DNA of 64,000 nt from Lineus longissimus (GCF_910592395.1 NC_088321.1:1862001-1926000); one strand, 5' to 3'. Counted from the first letter of the stretch, positions 1 through 39,900 are shown. Numbers and translations are program-made. The notes: a model not told the origin generated them from the letters alone.

Positions 1-475
1 TTTGCAGGATAAATTTGTGTTACTGTCAGGAAGTTGTACACAAAATTTTGTTGAGATTCAAACAATTTGAAATTACTTGTAATTTTCCCTCTGCCAGCTG
101 GAATATCCATAGTGACTTTAGTGTCTTCAGGTTTTGAAATACATCAAAATATCATGAACGACTCGGGATTTTGAGCTGAACTCTGCAGGACATATTTGTA
201 TTACTATCAGGAAGTTGTACACAAAATTTTGTTGAGATTCAATCAATTTGAAATTTTCCCTCTGCCAGCTGGAATATCCAGAGTGACGCTAGGGTCTTCA
301 GGTTTAGAAATACATCAAAATATCATAAACGACTTGGAATTTTGAGCTGAAATTTGCAGGATAAATTTGTGTTACTGTCAGGAAGTTGTACACAAAATTT
401 TGTTGAGATTCAAACAATTTGAAATTACTTGTAATTTTCCCTCTGCCAGCTGGAATATCCACAGTGGCTTCAGGG
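1..475. repeat. Tandem repeat, about 182-bp period
   Basis: Units begin near 1, 182 and 353 (TTTGCAGGATAAATTTG-type); the second lacks 11 bases. About 2.7 copies, probably continuing left of the window. Confidence 0.9.
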
Positions 476-497
476 TCATTTACAGTAGAACCTCTCA

Positions 498-1437
498 AGG
501 TATGTAACAGACAGATATGTGGCAATTAGCAAGGTATGTATCTCAAGAACACCAACAGATATGTGGCAATTAGCAAGGTATGTAACAGACAGATATGTGG
601 CAATTAGCTAGATATGTATCTCAAGAACACCAACAGATATGTGGCAATTAGCAAGGTATGTAACAGACAGATATGTGGCAATTAGCAAGGTATGTAACAC
701 AGACAGATATGTGGCAATTAGCAAGGTATGTAACACAAACAGATATGTGGCAATTAGCAAGGTATGTAACAGACAGATATGTGGCAATTAGCAAGGTATG
801 TAACACAGACAGATATGTGGCAATTAGCAAGGTATGTAACACAAACAGATATGTGGCAATTAGCAAGGTATGTAACAGACAGATATGTGGCAATTAGCAA
901 GGTATGTAACAGACAGATATGTGGCAATTAGCTAGATATGTATCTCAAGAACACCAACAGATATGTGGCAATTAGCAAGGTTTGCAACACAGACAGATAT
1001 GTGGCAATTAGCTAGGTATGTATCTCAAGAACACAAACAGATATGTGGCAATTAGCAAGGTATGTAACAGACAGATATGTGGCAATTAGCTAGATATGTA
1101 TCTCAAGAACACCAACAGATATGTGGCAATTAGCAAGGTATGTAACAGACAGATATGTGGCAATTAGCAAGGTATGTAACACAGACAGATATGTGGCAAT
1201 TAGCAAGGTATGTAACACAAACAGATATGTGGCAATTAGCAAGGTATGTAACAGACAGATATGTGGCAATTAGCAAGGTATGTAACACAGACAGATATGT
1301 GGCAATTAGCTAGGTATGTATCTCAAGAACACAATTAGATATGTGGCAATTAGCAAGGTATGTAACAGACAGATATGTGGCAATTAGATAAGTGTGTATC
1401 TCAAGAACAACAACAGATATGTGGCAATTAGCAAGGT
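498..1437. repeat. Minisatellite, 33-36-bp unit
   Basis: More than 20 copies of AGATATGTGGCAATTAGCAA joined by variants of GGTATGTAACAGAC or TATCTCAAGAACACCAAC; the variants recur in a higher-order pattern. Ends about 90 bases before WDR exon 1. Confidence 0.95.
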
Positions 1438-1524
1438 TCACAGCAGTTTACTTGCAGAATCCGCAGAAATAAAATGTCGACGAAAATTATCCAGTTTACA
1501 GTGTCGTAATTTAATTTTTTACAG

Positions 1525-28597
<27,073 letters not shown>

Positions 28598-28877
28598 AGG
28601 TCTGGTGCATTATAGACAATATTCAGCTCCCGGAGTTCAGTCACATCCATGCTTCTTCAGACAGACCCGGGTTTTTCAAAGGGCTCCACCAATGACGTCA
28701 TTGACGACTTTCGTTGTTGAAATTGCGGCGAGCTGTGTCAATTTTCCTAAGTGAAAAAAGGAATTTCGTATCCACAGTGTCAGTTTCACTAGGTTATTCG
28801 TATGATGCATTGGTAAGGTGACGTCCATTCCTATAGTGAGGGTGAGTGTGGGGACAACCCACATGTGCGCAGATCTC

Positions 28878-29098
28878 ATCCCGCTCTACCAAAACTAGGC
28901 GCTTGTCGCATCTGAACTCGACAGGTTGATACGGACTTGTTGTTCATTTCCCTATTGTAGACCTTTTGTGAAATCTATTACAAACTGATTTGGTCACATT
29001 TCACAAAAGGTCAACAATAGGGAAATGAACAACAAGTCCGTATCAACCTGTCAAGTTCAGATGCGACAAGCGCCTAGTTTTGGTAGAGCGCGTCACAT
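28878..29098. mobile_element. Long-hairpin MITE (about 220 bp)
   Basis: The left arm CCGCTCTACCAAAACTAGGC... and right arm ...GCCTAGTTTTGGTAGAGCG pair over about 95 bases each. Near-identical copies at 36062, 36292 and 55322. The 3' flank of the WDR gene. Confidence 0.93.
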
Positions 29099-29289
29099 TT
29101 GTTGATTATGTCTATTGTTGTGATAATATGACCTTAACTCATAAAAACTGTTAGTTGAGGCTTTGTTTGGGCTGAAGACGGGATGTTACATTTTAAGTTG
29201 GAACAGACTAAAGTCGTAAGTTCCGTGGAGGAAGTGAAGTTTTGATTAACTCCTTTAGATGGCACCGGACCTTGTATACAGCCGATCTA

Positions 29290-29578
29290 TGTATCACATT
29301 TATATAGCGCCCTTATCAGTCCTATATTGGGCTGTTCAAAGGCCCTTATGTAATAATAATGAGTTTTTCATATAGCGCAATTCCGTGACACTATAGTTCT
29401 CGCTCAAAGCGCTTTGGGATATCATATTATTACGCCGGTCTCCACAGAAATCAATCGGGGGTTTCAAGGAGCAACCAGAAGGTGCTCACTTGAACTCGAC
29501 CAGTAGGGGAACTAAGCAGTGACTCGGCCGGGAGTCGAACCCACGACCTCCTGATCATGAGGCCGATATAATATGCCC
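29290..29578 (-). mobile_element. tRNA-derived SINE, second family
   Basis: Plus strand ATATAGCGCAATTCCGTGAC and CTCAAAGCGCTTTGGG, then GGAGTCGAACCCACGACCTC (reverse B box GGGTTCGACTCC) and TGATCATGAGGCCGA. A truncated copy is at 35394-35560. Confidence 0.7.
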
Positions 29579-29579
29579 C

Positions 29580-30085
29580 TATGGGCATATTATAACAATT
29601 TCGTTACAGGCGTGACAATATTGTGGTTTACAATATCATTTGTATGTTTTTGATGTCTCCAGAATGCTGCTGAAATAATTGTGATGAAATATTTTATAAC
29701 GTAATGTTTATTTTGGAAAATTTGTGATATGAAATGAAAATGTCAGACTCCGTCCAGGGCTTTTATTTGCAGATCAGTATGTTTTAGACACAAGACTATA
29801 GTTAAGCATTCCGTAGATGAGAAATGTTCATTGCTGCAATCTATGCTCAAGATCGCATGTGACAAAAATCTCTTGTCTGTGCTGGTCAACAGGTCATCGC
29901 AGCAGGAGAGGTAATCGTTGCGATCGAAATCAATAACCAGGTCTACCTGTAGATGAGCAATCTTTTGATTGCTCGTTACAGTGATAATTGTTGCAGTGTC
30001 AAAAGTTGCTTGTGTGCAGGGGCTTAATGGTCTGTCCTTTCCTGTAATTGTAACTCATACCACACCCAGAATGTTGAAATTATCA
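29580..30085. other. 3' flank of the WDR gene, nothing recognised
   Basis: Unique sequence; may be 3' UTR if the poly(A) site near 30808 is right. Confidence 0.5.
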
Positions 30086-30089
30086 TATA

Positions 30090-30248
30090 CAGTAGAACCT
30101 CTCTATCAAGGACACCCTCAGGACTGACAAATGCTGTCCTTATTAGAGAGGGGTCCTGACTAGAGAGGTCAAATTGAATGGAAAGTACCAATTTGGGACC
30201 AGAACTAGTGTCCTTAATAGAGAGGCATCTGCTAGGGAGGTTCCACTG
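30090..30248. mobile_element. Pogo-type MITE, first of a tandem pair
   Basis: CAGTAGAACCTCTCTATCAA to GGAGGTTCCACTG; shares the single TA 30249-30250 with the next copy. Confidence 0.92.
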
Positions 30249-30250
30249 TA

Positions 30251-30411
30251 CAGTAGAACCTCTCTATCAAGGACACCCTCGGGACTGACAAGTGCTGTCC
30301 TTAATAGAGAGGTGTCCTGATTAGAAGGGGCAAATCGAAAGGAAACAACCAATTTGGGCCTTAAGACTAGTGTCCTTGATAGAGAGGTGTCCACAAAAGT
30401 AGGTTCCACTA
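30251..30411. mobile_element. Pogo-type MITE, second of a tandem pair
   Basis: CAGTAGAACCTCTCTATCAA to GTAGGTTCCACTA; directly joined to the preceding copy through one TA. Confidence 0.92.
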
Positions 30412-30807
30412 TACTTGGATTGAGGGTTCAAATAATACTGATATATCCTTTAATCATACTAGGGGACATAAAAATGTTTTTGGAGCTATTCAAAATCAAA
30501 AGTGTATCATCTATTTTTCGACACCGTGTATGATGTGATATAGCCCCGTTCATTTTGAGGGGTTTGTAAATAAAATACTGTGATGAATTTATCGTGAGAA
30601 GGAACATTGGTGTACTTTTACCCTTGAGGGGTATTATAACGTGTAAATATTACACCCAACAGGTACCAGGTCAAGTCGGTGGTAATTGACCTGGTGGTTG
30701 GCCTTGAACCTGGTTGATGTAAAAAAGACCAGGTATTTGTCGTCTTTTCAAATGACGTTGAGGTCACTAATTCTTGTAAGAGTAAAATCATGTTATTTTT
30801 GTTTGTT

Positions 30808-30860
30808 AATAAAGTTTGTCAATCGAAACTTGCATTTCTGTGTTTTTTGTTTGTGCCAAT
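30808..30860 (+). terminator. Candidate polyadenylation site of the WDR gene
   Basis: AATAAA at 30808-30813 followed about 20-45 bases later by a T/GT-rich stretch. Another AATAAA is at 30569-30574. Either implies a 2-kb 3' UTR holding MITEs; transcript data would decide. Confidence 0.4.
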
Positions 30861-30961
30861 AGTTCCATACTTTGTGATTTTCACAGAAAATTTAACATTT
30901 CGACAAATGTAATATTTTCCCGAATCTGACAAAGAACAGCAAGATACCCATGGGGCTAACG

Positions 30962-31473
30962 TTGACCATCCTTAATAGAGGGGTGTCCTGATTAGAGAGG
31001 TCAAATTGGAAACAACCAATTTGGGACCAAAGCTAGTGTCCTTAATAGAGAGGTGTCCAGATTAGAGAGGTCAAATTGAATGGAAACAACCAATTTGGGA
31101 CCAAAACTAGTGTCCTTAATAGAGAGGTGTCCTGATTAGAGAGGTCAATTTGAATTGCAACAACTAATTTGGGACCAAAGCTAGTGTCCTTAATAGAGAG
31201 GTGTCCTGATTAGAGAGGTCAATTTGAATGGCAACAACTAATTTGGGACCAAAGCTAGTGTCCTTAATAGAGAGGTGTCCTGATTAGAGAGGTCAAATTG
31301 AATGGAAACAACTAATTTGGGACCAAAACTAGTGTCTTTAATAGAGAGGTGTCTTGGTTAGAGAGGTCAAATTGGATGGAAACAACCAATTTAGGACCAA
31401 AACTAGTGTCCTTTTATACTTTATAGAGCGTTTGTCCTTAATAGAGAGGTATCCACTAAGGGAGGTTCCACTG
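30962..31473. mobile_element. Pogo-type MITE, internally amplified, left end lost
   Basis: Six to seven units of about 70 bases, each with GGACCAAA(A/G)CTAGTGTCC and GTGTCCTGATTAGAGAGG; right end AAGGGAGGTTCCACTG before TA. Confidence 0.92.
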
Positions 31474-31639
31474 TATGCCTAACAATGAGCCATTTGAACT
31501 GAAATGCGACAAATTTTCCCAATAAAGGAATCTTAGTTTGAAGTCTCATTCGAAGGTCGGAAGAAGCAATAGTGTTGTGACATGCTTAAGGACACAAATT
31601 AAACCGTGGATGTAACCGAGAATTTTATAAATTCTTGTT

Positions 31640-31725
31640 GCCTTAGTGCCTCTGTACGGATTCAATCCAACAACATCTTGACCAGGAGTCCAGTAGTCTA
31701 ACCACTATGCCACAACTCTCCCAAA
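31640..31725 (-). mobile_element. tRNA-like SINE fragment
   Basis: Minus-strand B-box-like GGATTGAATCC and A-box-like TGGCATAGTGGTTAGAC (plus GTCTAACCACTATGCCA). Confidence 0.55.
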
Positions 31726-31729
31726 TATT

Positions 31730-33270
31730 TACTATATTCAGTTTATTTCATATCAAATTCTAGCTCACTTTAAACTTGCAAAAATTTGTTCAGATGGCAG
31801 TTCAACTCACAGTTTGATTCAACAATCAAGCCGTGACCAGACATCAGGCACAAGTTCATCACAGCATGGCAAAGGCCCAAGTCCATGATGTCTCTCCAAT
31901 TGTCACAACCAGAGCCAAGTCTCTCCCATTGTCACAACCAGAGACATATTCCAATTTGGGACGTTTTCAGTTCCACAGTTTCCCTGCATGGCGCCACCAG
32001 ACGGGAGAGTGCAATATGGCCGATTGAGCCAAGTTTCGAAGTTTGTAAAAGATTTTCGACAATAAAACAACATTCCTTTATAATATTATGTGAGTATAAA
32101 CATTTATGAAATCTATTCGATGTATTGATATGTTATAACTCTTAACTTTTAACTAGTTTTGCTGTCTTCGTGACGAAAACCAACTTTCAAATCATCACTT
32201 GTTGCGCATAATTTTTTGTACACGTTTCACTGTACAAATACACTGTGCACATTATACACTACAGGGTGTGTGAGAAAAATATGATATAGGGTTTTGGGAT
32301 GCTGGCGAATTAATCCTCATGCTTGATTCAATGCTCGTACATGAACTGCCTAAATGGTTGTACCTGTTGAATGGATGATTTCAATTTCAACAAACAACAA
32401 TTACATTTACAAAGAGAAATCGAAGCTAAAAAAATCGTGTCAATCATCATCGGAAGGCCTAAGCTAACTTCCAACAATGCCAAAGGCCACTATGACCATC
32501 GTTTCAGGAGAAATGCACAACTGATCAGCGCCCAAACAATGCTGAATGACGAAAGACAATGTCACAACCTGTTGGAGACAAAGTCACAACTGTCTTCTTG
32601 AAGTTTTCCTGTTAGTGTAGGCCACATAATTTCTATTCTTGGTTTACGGGAATGTGTCGCTAAAAGTTATCATCAGGTCGTCGAAATATAAACAAAAATT
32701 TATCAAAGCAAATATGAAAAGTGAACACCTGAGGCCAAATTCTCAAGTCAGATTTCTTTTTTGATGTGACATACATCTTCAAAAACTTTAGACTTCGAGT
32801 ATGAAAGGGTTAACAACAAAGGTAAAAGTTAAATCTTTTCCAGAAATCCCAAAAGACGCCTCTGCCTCGGTGAAGAAAAGGGTTTATGATGCCAGGTGCC
32901 GAGCAGGAATATTTCGCATCATGGCTTTCCCACTTCTCCTCGGAGGAGATGTCGCTGATGGTCTCTGATGAATGAGAGATAATGCTGGGAAAAACCCCCA
33001 CACACTATTTGGGATTGACTGTATGCAGTATTTAGGCCTAATAAGGAAGAATTTGAGGCGGAAATAGACTTGTTTATACTCATTTGCCATGTGTTTGGTG
33101 GTTAAAATGCGATTGGGAAGTAAAAAAGTGTAGTATTTAGCCCTAATAAGGAAGAATTCAAGGCTGAAATAGACTTAGTTATATTCATTTGCCATATGTT
33201 TGGTGGTTAAAATGTATTTTTGGGAGTTGTCCCAAAATTTAAAAAAAAATTTTTTGAATTAAAATTTTTT
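31730..33270. other. Interval upstream of the M13 gene, no supported gene
   Basis: Contains a 76-codon plus frame at 32371-32601 (starts MDDFNFNKQQLHLQRE) and a small tandem repeat near 31895-31950 (TTGTCACAACCAGAG twice). AATAAA occurs near 32065. A direct repeat of about 95 bases (AGGAAGAATTTGAGGC... TTTGGTGGTTAAAATG) is at 33045-33110 and 33150-33212. Nothing links these to a known family. Confidence 0.4.
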
Positions 33271-33790
33271 TTTTTTGCCACAGGCTGCTGACCCCAGCAT
33301 GGCGTTTTTCTGGTGCCTCCTGGTTCAGCCTGGCACCAACGCCCTGCTCAGTAGTTGGAAAGCTCTGCGCATAATTTGGTACAGGTGTGGATTTAAATAT
33401 GCTGGTGGCATCTCTTTCCCAATCCCATTGTCATCCGTCATGACGTCACAGCAGACTGGACCCATCTCCTGGTGAAGAGCCCCATCTGTAATAATCACCA
33501 CTTTGTGACAATCCGTGGAGTGTAATTAGACAATTAATTAGCAGATGTTCTTTTTTAGTAGGCGAGTCAATTTATGGAAAAAGAGGTCATCTGTGGAAAA
33601 ATTCTAAAAAAAGTTTATTCCCCAGTAGTAGGGTGTACTGAATGACGTAAACATTTTCAAACTGGCCGAAATTTTTTTTTTTTTGGCAAACCATCTACAT
33701 GTATTAGTATGGAAAAAAGTGACTTCAAGCAAATACACGCACCTTGAAATTCATGATGTCGATTTCACTCTAACCTTGTGTCCCTTTCAG

Positions 33791-33935
33791 TTTCCTAGTC
33801 AAGAACTGAAAATGGTCAGACCGCAGACACAAAACGGTAAATCGCTGGCTGATGTGGAGTCGCAACGAAAGCTTCTCAGTGCGAGCTCAGGATGGTCATC
33901 GGATGACGATAGCGAGATAGAATTTGACGCCTCAA
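33791..33935 (+). CDS. M13 gene exon 1 (start codon 33812)
   Basis: Acceptor TCCCTTTCAG at 33790, donor TCAA|GTAAGT. The first ATG in frame is 33812; the exon is open 21 bases upstream, so a 5' UTR or coding exon precedes it. Encodes a hydrophilic tail with an acidic run ([11 protein letters not shown]). Phase matches exon 2 (A+GA gives Arg), but linkage across the 8.3-kb intron is inferred. Confidence 0.65.
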
Positions 33936-36900
33936 GTAAGTATGAAAATGCAGTGGAACATCTCTATTAAGGACGCCCTTGAGACTGACATATGCTGTCC
34001 TGATTAGAGAGGTGTCCGGATAAGAGAGGTGTCCTGATAAGAGAGGTGTCCTGATTAAAGAGGTGTCCTGATTAGAGAGGTGTCCTGATTAGAGACAGTC
34101 CACCTGATAGGAGAGATGTCCGGATAAGAGAGGTGTCCTGATTAGAGAGTTGTCCTGATAAGAGAGGTCAACTTGAAGGGAAACAGCCAATTTGGGACCA
34201 AAAGCAGTGTCCTCTTTAGAGAGGGTGTCCTTAATAGCGAGGTGTCTGCTAAGCATTATTTTTGAATAATTTAGAGGTGGTCCTTGTTATATACGGTGTG
34301 CAAAAATGTTGTTTTTTTTTTGTAGGATCTAAGTTACATGTAGATATTCGGGGCACCGGTTCTGGTAGGTACAGACTCCTTCCATCGGTGTAGGGACAGG
34401 TTCAGCCGCAGGGGTAGCGGCAGGGGTGGGGCAAGGGCAGAGGGTCCGCAGGGGTAGCGGCAGGGGTTGGGGCAAGGGCAGAGGGTCCGCAGGGGTGGGG
34501 GACCCGCAGAGGGTCAGCAGGGGTGGGGACCCGCAGAGGGTCAGCATGGGTGGGGGCAAGGGCAGTGGCAGGGGTGGGGACACAGGCAGGGACCAGGTAG
34601 TCTTCCTTCCATTGGCTTTGCTGATGCTATCCTAGTTAACGTGACAACGAGGTTCTCATGGTGTCAAATATTACCCGATTTCAGAATTCTATTTTGTATA
34701 TAACAGATCCTCCCTTAGCGGACACCTCTCTAGAATTAGTTTCCATTCAATTTGACCCCACTAATCAGGACACCTCTCTTAAAAGGACACCTCTCTAAAA
34801 AGGACAGCATTGTCAGTCCCCACAGTGTCCTTAATAGAGAGGTTCTACTGTACTTTGATCTTGGCGCAAGGCTCTGAGATTGCAAAGTGCCCAGTGTTCT
34901 CCACTCAATTTTCTTTAGGTCGGGTGGCTAGCTTAGATTTTCTGGAGATTGAGGTCTGGTGGTAAAATTCCTTCATGGTGTTGGCGCTAATAGTGTGAAT
35001 GCAGGGTGAAAGGGTGGATGTCATCCTGGGTGCCGACAAATGGTACCCAGGTTCGAGATCGACTGGACAATAAGCACCCTGGGTGCCATTACACTAGACA
35101 AACAGCACCCAGGTTCTTTTTGCCTGGGTTACGGATCTTTAGGGACGAGGACGTTTCATGCAATCTCGTTTTATCTCGCGCCGTGGTGCTGGTAGATATC
35201 GACTGATTGTCAAGAAAAATACGCGGCAAATCCGTTCATTTTGTCATCACACAATTTTTCATTCTCTGAATATATCCCTATAAATGTGCTTTCAAAGACC
35301 TATAGGCCTAAACGCGTTTTTTTCTGTTTATCTGTTCTTTTTATTTCGCGCACTGCTAATGCGCAAGTACCACGGCGCGAGATAAAACGAGATTATATAA
35401 TAATAATACGAGTCTTATATAGCGCAGTATCCAACCATCAACTGGCCGCTCAAAGCGCTTGGGGATATCATATTATTACCCCGGTCTCCACAGAAATCAA
35501 TCAGGGGTTTCAAGGAGCAACCAGAAGGTGCTCACTTGAACTCGACCAGTAGGTAGATTGCAAGAAACGTCCTCGTCCCTAAAGATCCGTAAGCCAGGCA
35601 AAAAGAACCTGGGTGCTGTTTGTCTAGTGTAATTGCACCCGGGGTGCTTATTGTCCAGTCGCTCTCGAACCTGGGTACCATTTGTCGGCACCCAGGATGA
35701 CATCCACCCTTTCAGCGGCAGTGTCGATAGAGTACAATGGCAACATTATTATCAAATAATGATTCTTTCAGCGGCGTGTAACTGTCGTCGTTTATAAAAC
35801 CACAGGAAACTCCACAGGATATTAACGAGGAAATGATTATTTACATATTTAGGATTGTTCTGGCTGAATAATATGCCAGGCCAAAAAATCATTGGCTCAG
35901 TTTCGGTTCACGGACGCTGAATGTTAAGCGCCCCATTAAGGGGGTACACGGAGCAGGTGGTCCAGTTAAATAGGAATCCACCTGTCATCACCTCTAGACA
36001 TGTTGTTGAAATGACTCAGTCATAAAATCTTTTTTCAATTTACGAAATTTGTCACCATATATGTGACCCGCTCTACCAAAACTAGGCGCTTGTCGCATCT
36101 GAACTTGACAGGTTGATACGGACTTGTTGTTCATTTCCCTATTGTAGACCTTTTGTGAAATCTATTACAAACTGATTTGGTCACATTCAACAAAAGGTCT
36201 ACAATAGGGAAATGAACAACAAGTCCGTATCAACCTGTCAAGTTCAGATGCGACAAGCGCCTAGTTTTGGTAGAGCGGGTCACATATGCTGCCGCTCTAC
36301 CAAAACTAGGCGCTTGTCGCATCTGAACTTGACAGGTTGATACGGACTTGTTGTTCATTTCCCTATTGTAGACCTTTTGTGAAATCTATTACAAACTGAT
36401 TTGGTCACATTCAACAAAAGGTCTACAATAGGGAAATGAACAACAAGTCCGTATCAACCTGTCAAGTTCAGATGCGACAAGCGCCTAGTTTTGGTAGAGC
36501 GGGTCACATATGCTGCAGCCAGCTCCTTTATAAGCCAGAGAGGGTCACAAGTAGTGTTTGGGCAAAATATTGAGAAAAAAGATCGGAAGGTCTGACGCAT
36601 TCAAACAATTGCCATTTTAAAACACAGTCTGCGATGTTTCGGAAAGATTATGCTGCAAAAATAACAACAAAGAAGTAATATCTTGTGGCCTAATTGGTGT
36701 GGGTTATCGGCAGGTGCGGGGAAATCATCATATCCTGTCTGTCAAAGCCATAATGCTTCATTATACAGTACTGTAAAATGCGACCATTTTACTATTACCA
36801 ATGCGCCATTTTCGTGCCAGTGTATTTTTTCGCTTTGCAAAAACCTTAAAAAATTTATAATCACAATTTTCATTTTCCCCGATTACGGAATTTTGTTCAG

Positions 36901-39900
36901 TTTTTCCAATCAAAATTGTTATCGCGATTTTTATTTTACGGCTCGAGTTTATTCGCAAAATCTGTGAAATAAAATGTCCGCCAAAATATCTGTGTTTCAC
37001 AGTATCTGTCTATGCTGTACATGTATATCTGTACATCTGCACTATCCCAAGCGCTGTTAAGACTGGTATTAGTCAGTATATTGTGGCATGCATGTCCTAT
37101 TGAGGCCTGTTAGTGGTAGGGGAAAGTAACACCTGTCACTGGTGTTCATGGCGGCTCCAGGTGTCGAGATCGGCGCGGAATATTTGGCATAAACAATCGT
37201 CACATATGGTGAGCAGAAAATTTCGTAATTTATCACTTTTGAATATTTGCATTTTTCGGCGGTTGCCATGGTTACTAATAAATCTGATTATTTATGAAAA
37301 CTGCAAATGTTACCGGTGGCTTTGTGATGGTTGGGTGAAGGACTTCTGCATGTCTTGGAGTTTTGGGTTGAATACTGTAGAACAGAAAATATTCATCGCA
37401 TAAAATTTTCGTGAATGCCGAGCTATGGACATTTTCGCGGAAGAGTAGTTTCGCCAGTTGAGAGTTTTTTCCCAATAGAATTAAAATTGTCTATTTCTAC
37501 ATAAAGCTCACAATAGGTAGTTTTTCTCAAGGTCAAGCTTAAAGTGATACTATGATGTGATTTACAACATTGCGGAAATACGTCCGTTTTTAATTGTTGA
37601 TCACAAATGTAAAGTTCAAATTTTTTGATTAGATTTATTATAAAATCGCTGAATGTAAACCACCGGGACCGCGAAAATGTTTATGTTGTGACGTCATCAA
37701 CGAAAACGGCATCGAAGCGAGCCGTTCGGGCGGGATTAAACCATCAATTTCTAGAAAATGTGCATTTCGATTCGAAAACCTTACCGATTTATGAGAAAGT
37801 GACGTAGTCATTTGTCAAAAACAGCTAAAACATTATATGGTGAAATTTGACACGAGTTACCCTTTAAAGGTGAAATATCTTAATCTCGCCATTCTTCTGT
37901 ACAACCACAATGTCAAGGTCATCGTTTATCACCATGGCAACCGGCCTAACTAACGAATCGCGATGGGAAAGCACAACATACGCTTGATGAAGATCGAGAA
38001 GTTTCGGCGAAATCGGCAACGTCCGTGCAAGAAATTTCACAGGCGTGTCCGTCAGTGGAACCGCTAAAACTTGCTCTTCTTCGGCGTCCAATAGGAGGAG
38101 AGTATCGTTGCCATGGAAACAGAACTGTGTCACGTGACTTTGGTCAATTGCTGGTGACGTGGTCAGCGTCTGCAGTAATGCACAATGTAGCGATTGTCTA
38201 TGTGTTATGGCGTCGATTTGTGCTGTTTTGTTCAGTTTGTCGTCATTCCTCATTTTAGACGGACCCGGGTACGTCTGCGCTCTGGATTCTGGTCTCTGAT
38301 TGGCTGACGACATCATGGTGACCTCTCTGATGGTGTTGGTTACAAAACTACCGAAAAGAAGTTTTCCTGAAAGAAAAGTGGAAAATTTTAAAAGTGCTCG
38401 AGTTTCATTGATGTAAGATCACTTCATTAAGGTCAGGCTGGATCATCACATCATGACTGCCAGTCAACTTGGTGTCCCAAACCTGTGGGCTATCCAAATT
38501 GACTATTCTGAATGGAATCAAATGACTATATGCATGATAAAATCTCACAATCCCGAGTTTTCAAAAACAGTCTTATATTTGTGAAACTAGATTATTTTGT
38601 TGTTCACTCGTGACTGCATTGGCCTTGACCCTTGGAAGGTCAAGTTGCCACCAACTCCAAAAGCCGGGTGCCATAATCTTCGTGGCAATTGTGATGCTTA
38701 CCTGAGAGAAACCTAAAGTCTACCCCCTAAAAACCCGTTTCAAAATCAATCAACCAATGAAGTCTTGTCTAATTTCTGGAGAATCCAAGTTTCGTACTCT
38801 TACCAGAAGGGTTAATGATGATGTCGCCATTCTCGCTGACGGCCATGTTGTACCGCCATCTTGAATCCACGTCCTCCAACTCAAGTTTCAGCAGCAAAGT
38901 TTTGAAGAGCTTGACTTTGACCTTTGAATCTGCTACGACAGCTTTGACCTTGACCTTTGAGTCTGCTTCAACAGTTTTGACCTTGACCTTACACTTCTCT
39001 GTGTCGTCAGATTCCTCTGTAATCACCATCCACTGAATCTCGCTGTCAAATCCGATGAACAAACCGCTGTCGTTTGCTGCCAACGACCTCGGAATGTCCT
39101 TGAACTTATGGACACCAAGGTCAATGCCATCTTTTGAGAAGATCAACAAAATTCGTTTTTCCGTTTCCATGACGATAATGTTATCATTACAGACTGCTAG
39201 ACCAATCGGCTTTGTAATTTCAGACTTTCCACTTCCTGTAAATGATACATACTTCTCGTAGTAATTCCCAACGTGCAATGCCCCCTGGTGTTTATTTTTG
39301 GAACTGGTATAAACCGCGACCTCAAATGTGCTGTCACATTTTTCCAAAAGGACAAGGTCGTTATTTTTCAAGGTCGCAGCATTTGCGACCTTGAACTTTT
39401 TGTCGGCGAACCGCGGAAGTTTCATTGACGAACATTGGCGGACTTCCCCCAGGAGGTCACTAGGTCCAAAATTGCGCAACACCGCAGCCGTTTCGCTCCC
39501 TGGGACAAAATAGTCCTGACGTTGATGAAACGACTCTGTCGCTAAACTCGGCATCGTGCGTTGATCAACAAACCAACTGTGATTGGCTGAGAGGAATTTA
39601 TTCATGAGCACCAGGTGCGCTTCTGATTGGCTAGTCCAGTCACATGATGTAAATATCACATGACTTGCGTCTGCTTTCTTTTCGACTTTTGTCAACAATG
39701 CCGCATCCTGCTCTGATGAGACTTTGAATTCTCCTTCCAAGTTGTCCAATTCTTGTATCATTTCCGATTCCGCCCTAGTCACCCATCTACGTATCCTGTC
39801 GGCGCGATCTCGGACCGATTGCCTCAATTCTTTATAGCGCTGCACCTTTCTCACCTCCAAATCCTGAAGAGCCTGCTTCGCTTTTCGCACCTGCTGCGAC

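Noticed and set aside
648-897. Open frames over the first minisatellite on both strands
   Set aside because: Produced by the 33-36-bp repeat; no splice support or non-repeat sequence.
480-1440. CRISPR-like appearance of regularly spaced repeats
   Set aside because: Units are contiguous variants of one minisatellite in a eukaryotic intron; there are no unique spacers or cas genes.
32371-32601. 76-codon frame starting MDDFNFNK
   Set aside because: Single short frame without promoter, splice or family evidence; left as unproven.
33275-33475. 66-codon frame near M13 exon 1 as an upstream exon
   Set aside because: The sequence is repeated at about 43000-43080, so it is a dispersed repeat rather than coding.
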